In this document: piece by piece, positions 14,564 to 20,165 of the stretch
Layout: the number at the start of each line of letters is the position of its first letter
Numbering within the stretch: position 1 is the first letter of the stretch
NCBI GenBank assembly: GCA_004356555.1
Contig: SMWY01000012.1
Span: 1-20,165, forward strand
Source: Candidatus Dadabacteria bacterium
GTDB lineage: Bacteria; Desulfobacterota_D; UBA1144; Nemesobacterales; UBA2774
Reading direction: 5' to 3'
DNA length: 20,165 nucleotides
Translations under genes and position numbers: made by a program
Notes under the pieces: model-generated
Told to the model about the DNA's origin: nothing
The model's database searches: none
Seen by the model: the letters and a program-made list of their open reading frames with translations, nothing else

Positions 14564-16504
14564 TTACTTCTCGGTGATTTCAGCGTCTATTACAAAGTCA
14601 TTATTGTCTTGACCACTTTCTTCTGCAGTGTCATCATTCGCTTCAGCGGCTTCCGGCGCATCACCTTGAGGCTCTTCAGTTGGAGCTCCGCTACTTTCTT
14701 GCTGCTTGTACATGAGCTCAGCAAGCTTGTGAGATGCCTGAGTTATCTTTTCGGTTGCTTGCTCAATTGCCTGAGTATCTTCACCTTTAATGGCGTTCCT
14801 TCCTTGCTCTAAAGCCTCTTGAAGCTCTTTCTTATCATCATCTGAGAGTTTGTCCTCAAATTCTTTAAAGCTCTTATCGGTCCTATATATAAGCTCATCC
14901 AGCTTGTTTTTAATCTCAACTTGTTCATGACGCAACTTGTCTTCCTCAGATTTATCTTCGGCATCTTTAATCATAGAATCTATTTCGTCCTTGTTAAGTC
15001 CGCTTGATGCCTCTACTATTACTTTTTGTTCTTTTTGAGTTGCCATATCTTTGGCAGAAACATGGAGTATGCCGTCAGCATCTATATCAAACGTAACCTC
15101 AACCTGAGGAACCCCTCGTGCTGAAGGGGGTACGCCGTCTAGTATAAATCTTGCAAGCGTCCTGTTGTCGCCTGACATCTGACGCTCTCCCTGAAGAACA
15201 TGTATTTCAACAGATGTCTGATTATCTTCAGCCGTAGTAAATATCTGACTCTTCTTTGTAGGTATAGTCGTGTTCCTTTCTATAATTTTTGTCATTACAC
15301 CGCCCAGGGTTTCTATACCGAGTGAAAGCGGGGTAACATCGAGCAATAAAACGTCTCTTACCTCTCCGCCTAATACCGCCCCTTGAATAGCAGCGCCCAT
15401 AGCCACTACTTCATCAGGGTTAATACCCTTATGTGGATCTTTGCCAAAGAAGTCCGTTACAACTTTCTGGACCATAGGAATTCTGGTAGATCCACCGACG
15501 AGAATAACTTCGCCTATATCCCCTGCTTTTAATCCGGCATCTTTAAGTGCCTGTTTGCATGGTCCTAGAGTTCCTTTTATTTTGTCCTCTACTAGCTGCT
15601 CAAATTTAGCGCGTGTAATTTTCATTACAAGGTGTTTGGGACCGGAAGCGTCTGCCGTGATAAAGGGGAGATTAATTTCAGTCTCTAGAGTGTTGGAAAG
15701 CTCAGTCTTAGCTTTCTCTGCTTCCTGTCTTAGGCGTTGAAGAGCCATTTTGTCGCTACTTAGATCAATTCCTGATTCCTTTTTGAACTCTTCTATGATG
15801 TATTCCATTACTAGTCTGTCAAAGTCGTCTCCACCAAGGTGTGTGTTACCATTGGTGGACTTTACTTCGATGACGTTGTCACCGACTTCAAGAATCGATA
15901 TATCAAAAGTTCCGCCGCCCAGGTCATAGACTGCTATGATTCCCTCAGATTTTTTATCAAATCCGTAAGAAAGCGCTGCAGCCGTAGGCTCATTTATTAT
16001 TCTCTTCACTTCAAGCCCTGCAATCTTTCCTGCATCCTTTGTTGCCTGTCTCTGAGAATCGTTAAAGTATGCGGGTACAGTGATTACAGCCTCTGATACC
16101 TCTGCTCCTAGATAGTCCTCAGCAGCCTTCTTTAGCTTCTTTAAAACATTTGAAGAAATCTCTGGAGGTGAATACTGCTTACCGTTAACCTCAATCCATG
16201 CGTCATCATTTTTCGATTTCACTACTTTATAAGGAAGGTGTTTTATTTCGTCCTTAAATTCGTCGAAGCGCATTCCCATAAGTCGTTTCATGGAGAAAAC
16301 AGTGTTTTCCGGGTTTACCACTGCTTGTCTTTTTGCGGGTCCGCCGACTAAAATCTCTCCGTCTTTTGAAAACCCGACCACAGAAGGTGTAACCCTTGCT
16401 CCCTCTTCATTTATTAGCACTTTCGGCTCTCCACCTTCAACTATAGCGACCACTGAGTTGGTGGTTCCGAGATCAATTCCTATTATTTTTCCGCTGCTAG
16501 CCAT
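14564..16504 (-). CDS. dnaK: chaperone DnaK (Hsp70)
   Basis: A 646-residue ATP-dependent chaperone that folds and protects proteins in the cytosol with DnaJ and GrpE. It has the nucleotide-binding domain (about 1-383) with IGIDLGTTNS (8-17), YDLGGGTFD with the catalytic Thr at 199, and LVGGSTRIP (335-343). The interdomain linker DVLLLDVTP (384-392) leads to the substrate-binding domain, a helical lid (about 510-610) and an acidic, low-complexity tail ending DAEITEK. E. coli DnaK is 638 residues. The start follows AGGAGG (16513-16518) at 8 bases. It is 60 bp downstream of rpoH with no intervening terminator, so the two are probably co-transcribed, and its own terminator is at 14500-14520. A DnaK that titrates RpoH would close a feedback loop, as in proteobacteria. 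Confidence 0.99.
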   Translation of the reverse strand: MASSGKIIGIDLGTTNSVVAIVEGGEPKVLINEEGARVTPSVVGFSKDGEILVGGPAKRQAVVNPENTVFSMKRLMGMRFDEFKDEIKHLPYKVVKSKNDDAWIEVNGKQYSPPEISSNVLKKLKKAAEDYLGAEVSEAVITVPAYFNDSQRQATKDAGKIAGLEVKRIINEPTAAALSYGFDKKSEGIIAVYDLGGGTFDISILEVGDNVIEVKSTNGNTHLGGDDFDRLVMEYIIEEFKKESGIDLSSDKMALQRLRQEAEKAKTELSNTLETEINLPFITADASGPKHLVMKITRAKFEQLVEDKIKGTLGPCKQALKDAGLKAGDIGEVILVGGSTRIPMVQKVVTDFFGKDPHKGINPDEVVAMGAAIQGAVLGGEVRDVLLLDVTPLSLGIETLGGVMTKIIERNTTIPTKKSQIFTTAEDNQTSVEIHVLQGERQMSGDNRTLARFILDGVPPSARGVPQVEVTFDIDADGILHVSAKDMATQKEQKVIVEASSGLNKDEIDSMIKDAEDKSEEDKLRHEQVEIKNKLDELIYRTDKSFKEFEDKLSDDDKKELQEALEQGRNAIKGEDTQAIEQATEKITQASHKLAELMYKQQESSGAPTEEPQGDAPEAAEANDDTAEESGQDNNDFVIDAEITEK

Positions 16505-16564
16505 TCTTATAGCCTCCTAAGCTTTTATATTCTTTCATTTGTAGGTGCTTGTATGTGTTTGTAT

Positions 16565-17434
16565 TCATACTTTCTCAATCATCTTACCTTTAGAGATAAC
16601 TGTCTCAACCACACCTTTTAATTTCTTAAGTGCATTCACTTCTATCTGTCGCACTCTCTCCTTTGAGATACCGAGTTCTTCCCCAAGCACTCTTAGTTTC
16701 TCGGGGGGGTTTTTAAGATACCTGCTTTCTATTACTTTTTGTTCTCTTGGAGATAATTTCTTAAGACCGTACCTGATACCTTCATTTGCTAATTCATCCG
16801 TTTCTAAAGACTGAAGAACATCTTCTTGATTAGCTCTTCCGTCGGATAGAATGTCTAGGTACGTTACTGTGTTATCTTCCGTCGATGCCGAATCCAAGGA
16901 AAAGTCCCTGGACGCCATTCTGAACTCCATATCTATTACATCTTTATCTTTTACACCAAAGAGATTTGCAACCTTAAGCACTTCATTTTCAGTCATTTCA
17001 TTATTTTCTATATTCAACTCTTTTTTTGCTCTTCCTATTTTGTGGAAGAGTTTTCTCTGGGCCTGTGTAGTTCCTATCTTCACGTGGCTCCAGAATTTCA
17101 TTATATGATTTTGAATACCTGCCCTTATCCACCAAACTGCATAAGAAATGAGCCTGTATCCCTTATACGGGTCAAATTTCTTTACTGCTTTCATAAGACC
17201 AATCGTCCCCTCTTGTACAAGGTCCGATAAGGGAAAACCATATGATAGATATTCAGAAGCTATTTTTACAACAAATCTGAGGTTAGATACAACAAGTGTA
17301 TTAGCTGCCTCGAGGTCTTTCTCCTCAGAATATCTTACCGCAAGCTTATATTCCTCTTCTTTACTAAGAACAGGATATTTTTCAATTTCTTTAAGAAATA
17401 CATTTAACGGTTCTCTTAAAGCAAGTGCATTCAT
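16565..17434 (-). CDS. rpoH: RNA polymerase sigma-32-type factor
   Basis: A 289-residue sigma70-family factor without the long region 1.1. It shows region 2 (DLVQEGTIGLMKAVKKFDP, then RLISYAVWWIRAGIQ) for -10 recognition and a C-terminal region 4 helix-turn-helix (about 245-275, LGISKERVRQIEVNALKKLK) for -35 recognition. Between them lies TTQAQRKLFHKIG (122-134), the counterpart of the RpoH box QRKLFFNLR; its second half is diverged here. Adjacency to dnaK and the presence of grpE-dnaJ nearby support a heat-shock role, but a stationary-phase or other alternative role is possible. AAAAGGAGG (17446-17454) lies 11 bases before the ATG. The 168-bp gap to sucC holds candidate promoters but none I would call firmly. 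Confidence 0.9.
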   Translation of the reverse strand: MNALALREPLNVFLKEIEKYPVLSKEEEYKLAVRYSEEKDLEAANTLVVSNLRFVVKIASEYLSYGFPLSDLVQEGTIGLMKAVKKFDPYKGYRLISYAVWWIRAGIQNHIMKFWSHVKIGTTQAQRKLFHKIGRAKKELNIENNEMTENEVLKVANLFGVKDKDVIDMEFRMASRDFSLDSASTEDNTVTYLDILSDGRANQEDVLQSLETDELANEGIRYGLKKLSPREQKVIESRYLKNPPEKLRVLGEELGISKERVRQIEVNALKKLKGVVETVISKGKMIEKV

Positions 17435-17602
17435 TGTGTTGTATGCCTCCTTTTCACAAACTAATCATCATCGGAGAAATGTCAAGTGGGTAAAATAGGA
17501 AAGTTTTAAACTATAAATGTAATAATTACGTGTATTTACAGCAACTGTATCGTGTATATAATAAATAGTTTGCAGAACAAGTTTTGATCTCTGCAATCTG
17601 AT
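17435..17602 (-). promoter_or_regulatory. sucC-rpoH intergenic region, likely rpoH control region
   Basis: This 168-bp gap holds a perfect TTGACA (17480-17485) without a good -10 behind it, and a 7-bp inverted repeat TTGCAGA/TCTGCAA (17570-17576 with 17590-17596, 13-base loop). The repeat could be a weak terminator of sucC or a binding site. No CIRCE or clear sigma32 promoter is seen. Confidence 0.4.
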
Positions 17603-18763
17603 TTACTGAGTAGCCTCTACGGCTTTTGCGGCGGCTTCTCTCATATCTCCGCCGGTAATAATATTTAGTCCTGATTCCGAGAGTAATTTACGTCCTAGCT
17701 CAACATTTGTTCCTTCGAGCCTGACAATTAACGGTACTTCTATCCCTACTTCTTTTGCCGCGCTGATAACGCCTTCGGCTATAGTATCACACTTCATTAT
17801 TCCACCGAATATGTTGATAAAAATTGCTTTCACATTGGGGTCTCTAAGTATCATTTTTAGCGCTTGGAGCACTTGTTCGGCTGTAGCGCCTCCGCCAACG
17901 TCAAGGAAGTTAGCAGGCTCAGCACCGTGATGTTTAATAATATCCATAGTAGACATCGCAAGCCCGGCACCATTAACCAGACATCCAATATTGCCCTCTA
18001 GTTTTACAAAGCTTATTCCCCATTTCTTCGCTTCAAGCTCAGTTGGGTCTTCTTCTGCTGGATCGTGCATCTTTTCAATATCCGGGTGTCTGAACAGTGC
18101 GTTATCATCGAAATTCATCTTAGCATCGAGTGCAAGTACAGCGCCGTCATTAGTGATTATCAGTGGGTTAATCTCAAGAAGTGAGCAATCGTTATCTATA
18201 AATGCGTTATATAAGCCTAATATAAGCTTTACGGCTTTATTTACAGTTTTGCCTTTCAGTCCAAGAAAATAGGCTATTTTCCTGCACTGGAAAGGTAGGA
18301 GTCCGATTGTGGGATCTATGTATTGTTTTAATATTTTTTCAGGATTAGTACGTGCTACCTCTTCTATTTCCATGCCGCCTTCCTGACTTGCCATTATAAC
18401 TATATTCTCAGTAGCTCTGTCAATTACCATTCCGATATAGAGCTCAGTTGCAATGTTGGAGGCTTCTTCTACGAGTACTTTGCTGACTAATTTCCCTTCA
18501 GGCCCGGTTTGGTGGGTAACAAGGGTCATGCCCAATATCTCTGAAGCCAGGCGCTTTACATCTTCAAGCACATTGGCAAGCTTAACACCACCACCTTTCC
18601 CTCTCCCCCCTGCATGTATCTGGGCTTTAACTATGAATTTCTCTACACTAAGGTTTTTTGCTATCTGTTCAGCTTCATCTTCGTGTAACGCTACTTTTCC
18701 CATAGGTACTGCAACTCCGTATTTTAAAAGTAGCTCCTTTGCCTGATACTCGTGAATGTTCAC
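17603..18763 (-). CDS. sucC: succinyl-CoA synthetase, ADP/GDP-forming, beta subunit
   Basis: A 386-residue ATP-grasp subunit (E. coli SucC is 388). With the alpha subunit SucD it makes ATP or GTP from succinyl-CoA in the TCA cycle. The N-terminus MNIHEYQAKELLLKYG is typical. KAQIHAGGRGKGGGVK (about 42-57) is the ATP-grasp nucleotide loop, LLEINPL (about 197-203) is a family motif, and the C-terminal domain has FLDVGGGA and INIFGGIMKCDTIAEG. The start codon is GTG (18761-18763), with AAGGAG (18773-18778) 9 bases upstream. It lies 42 bp after sdhB, fitting an sdhA-sdhB-sucC unit. sucD, which normally follows directly, is absent; rpoH comes next. Confidence 0.97.
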   Translation of the reverse strand: MNIHEYQAKELLLKYGVAVPMGKVALHEDEAEQIAKNLSVEKFIVKAQIHAGGRGKGGGVKLANVLEDVKRLASEILGMTLVTHQTGPEGKLVSKVLVEEASNIATELYIGMVIDRATENIVIMASQEGGMEIEEVARTNPEKILKQYIDPTIGLLPFQCRKIAYFLGLKGKTVNKAVKLILGLYNAFIDNDCSLLEINPLIITNDGAVLALDAKMNFDDNALFRHPDIEKMHDPAEEDPTELEAKKWGISFVKLEGNIGCLVNGAGLAMSTMDIIKHHGAEPANFLDVGGGATAEQVLQALKMILRDPNVKAIFINIFGGIMKCDTIAEGVISAAKEVGIEVPLIVRLEGTNVELGRKLLSESGLNIITGGDMREAAAKAVEATQ

Positions 18764-18805
18764 TCTAATATTCTCCTTAGGATTAGTTAAAAACGAACAG
18801 TTTTG

Positions 18806-19537
18806 TTAGTTCCCTTTAATTTTATTCATTATCCACTGAAGCGGATCAAAATAAGTGTCTGCAACTCTTTCTTTTAAAGGAATAATTGCGTTATCTGTAA
18901 TGTGAATACCCTCAGGGCATACATCTGTACAGCACTTTGTAATATTACAATACCCAATACCCGCGGCCTCTCTCAGTATTTCCTTTCTATCCCCGGTGTC
19001 CAGAGGATGCATTTCAAGCTCTGCAATTTTAATCATCATGCGGGGGCCGAAAAACTCATTCTTTTTGTTATGGTTTCTAAGTATATGACATACATCCTGG
19101 CACAAGAAACATTCAATGCATTTACGGAATTCCTGGCTTCGTTCAACATCTATTTGCTGCATTTTCCAATCGGTATCTTGCGAATATTGAAATGGGGGGA
19201 TCTTCTTTCTAACCTCATAGTTCCATGATACATCAGTTACAAGGTCCTTCATTATAGGAAATGCTTTAAGAGGATGAACAGTAATCGGCTTATCAAGCGG
19301 AAGCGTGTCAAGTCTCGTCTTACAGGTGAGCTTGGGCATACCGTTTATCTCTGCACTACAAGAGCCGCACTTGCCCGCCTTACAGTTCCATCTAACAGCC
19401 AAATCTCCGGCGTAATTGGCCTGAACAAAGAAAATAGCGTCAAGCACTACCATTCCCTCTTCAATAGGCACCTCGTATTCGACTTCCTGTCCCCCATTTG
19501 AATCTCCCCTGTAGATTCTAAGTTTGGCTACTGACAT
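18806..19537 (-). CDS. sdhB: succinate dehydrogenase / fumarate reductase iron-sulfur subunit
   Basis: A 243-residue electron-transfer subunit that passes electrons from the flavoprotein to the membrane quinone site. Cluster ligands are all visible: 2Fe-2S C52, C57, C60 and C72 (CKAGKCGSC); 4Fe-4S C140, C143, C146 plus C207; and 3Fe-4S C150, C197 and C203. The WNCKAGKCGSCSAEINGMP style and the CIECFLCQDVC segment resemble the mycobacterial Sdh1-type enzyme. The ATG at 19537 directly follows the sdhA stop (TAAATG), so translation is coupled. Direction (succinate oxidation or fumarate reduction) cannot be told from the sequence; the TCA context favours oxidation. No membrane anchor gene lies in the window. 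Confidence 0.95.
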   Translation of the reverse strand: MSVAKLRIYRGDSNGGQEVEYEVPIEEGMVVLDAIFFVQANYAGDLAVRWNCKAGKCGSCSAEINGMPKLTCKTRLDTLPLDKPITVHPLKAFPIMKDLVTDVSWNYEVRKKIPPFQYSQDTDWKMQQIDVERSQEFRKCIECFLCQDVCHILRNHNKKNEFFGPRMMIKIAELEMHPLDTGDRKEILREAAGIGYCNITKCCTDVCPEGIHITDNAIIPLKERVADTYFDPLQWIMNKIKGN

Positions 19538-20165
19538 TTATTTATAATCCCCCTCTACAATCCTCTTTAGTTCCTCAGGCATTTGAGGGAGAGGAGATGT
19601 GCTAAATTTCATATCACCGTTATCTATTGAGATTACTGAATTTACTGTGCCCCACTTTTCGTCATTATATTCGGGGAAGTCCACACGGCTGTGAGCCCCT
19701 CTGCTCTCTTCACGTTTATGAGCGCATTCGGCGATTGCCTCAGAGACTATGAGCATTGATTTAAGGTCTTTACAGAGGTGCCAGCCCGGGTTGTACATTC
19801 TGGAGCCTTCTATTTTAAGCTGGGATGCTCTTTCTTTGAGAACATGTATTTCTTCTATTCCTTCATGAAGTTTCTCTTTTGTCCTAAATACTCCTACATA
19901 ATCACCCATTGCATCCTGTAAAGCCTGATGTACTGTGTAGGGGTTTTCACCTTCAGCATTTTCAAACGGCATTAGCATCTCTTTTACCGCACTCTCAAGC
20001 TCTCCATCGTTAATTTTAAGTTCTTTATCTTTTATTTTACTTGCGTAGTTAGAGGCCCCTGCCCCTGCCCTTTTGCCGAACACTAAAAGGTCAGAAAGAG
20101 AGTTTCCTCCGAGTCTGTTAGCTCCGTGCATACCTCCTGCAACTTCTCCACAGGCGAACAATCCC
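19538..20165 (-). CDS. sdhA: succinate dehydrogenase / fumarate reductase flavoprotein subunit, C-terminal part
   Basis: About 208 C-terminal residues of the FAD subunit; the rest runs off the right edge. The fragment opens with GLFACGEVAGGMHGANRLGGNSL, the conserved FAD-domain motif that follows the catalytic region; a TTG in this stretch is not a start. A later ESRGAHSRVDFPEYND segment is the conserved C-terminal signature of the family (GAH-x-R-x-DFP). The covalent FAD histidine and the Arg/His active-site residues lie in the missing part. The TAA stop abuts the sdhB ATG with no gap. Confidence 0.95.
   Translation of the reverse strand, partial: GLFACGEVAGGMHGANRLGGNSLSDLLVFGKRAGAGASNYASKIKDKELKINDGELESAVKEMLMPFENAEGENPYTVHQALQDAMGDYVGVFRTKEKLHEGIEEIHVLKERASQLKIEGSRMYNPGWHLCKDLKSMLIVSEAIAECAHKREESRGAHSRVDFPEYNDEKWGTVNSVISIDNGDMKFSTSPLPQMPEELKRIVEGDYK

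Noticed and set aside
20159..20161. TTG as a start codon for sdhA
   Set aside because: It lies inside the conserved GLFACGEVAGG motif, so the gene continues past the window edge.

Overview
The window is a 20 kb piece of a bacterial chromosome with about 40% GC. It is densely packed with housekeeping genes: no gene-free stretch exceeds about 205 bases, and I see no tRNA, rRNA, CRISPR array, insertion sequence or prophage gene. An RpoH-type heat-shock sigma factor, a lipoprotein, a Sdh/Frd-type respiratory complex and a B12-dependent methionine synthase suggest a Gram-negative, respiring bacterium. The protein sequences look deltaproteobacteria-like or like a neighbouring candidate phylum. That placement is inference; no marker here fixes the lineage.

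Left part (1-8880). The 3' two thirds of hemB (haem synthesis) runs in from the left edge. A convergent HAD-family phosphatase follows, and a degenerate stand-alone receiver protein lies divergent to it. Next, on the minus strand, come a glyoxalase II-like hydrolase (gloB) and a full-length cobalamin-dependent methionine synthase (metH). Divergent from gloB is an orphan lipoprotein. A good sigma70-type promoter (TTGACA, 17 nt, TATTTT) then precedes a two-gene unit: a zinc-ribbon threonine synthase (thrC) overlapped by a 90-residue CysO-like sulfur-carrier protein ending in Gly-Gly. A hairpin terminator closes this unit and sits inside the 3' end of the convergent dnaJ.

Right part (8898-20165). 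All ten genes are on the minus strand. In transcription order they are sdhA (partial), sdhB, sucC, rpoH, dnaK, rpmE, an EF-G-like GTPase, a Ppx/GppA phosphatase, grpE and dnaJ. sdhA and sdhB abut as TAAATG, and sucC follows 42 bp later, so the first three form a TCA-cycle unit, but no sucD follows sucC. rpoH sits directly upstream of dnaK, and a hairpin plus U-rich tract ends that unit. grpE-dnaJ has its own sigma70-like promoter, whose predicted start lies in a G-rich tract.

Taken together, the right part joins TCA-cycle respiration to a stress and translation neighbourhood: a heat-shock sigma factor, the full DnaK/DnaJ/GrpE chaperone set, a ribosomal protein, a divergent translational GTPase and a polyphosphate or (p)ppGpp phosphatase. 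The left part has a sulfur/methionine flavour: metH, and thrC with a thiocarboxylate-type carrier. The most interesting items for follow-up are the overlapping thrC-cysO-like pair, the EF-G paralogue lacking the catalytic His, and a small promoter/RBS/10-codon reading frame on the plus strand between the EF-G-like and ppx genes.
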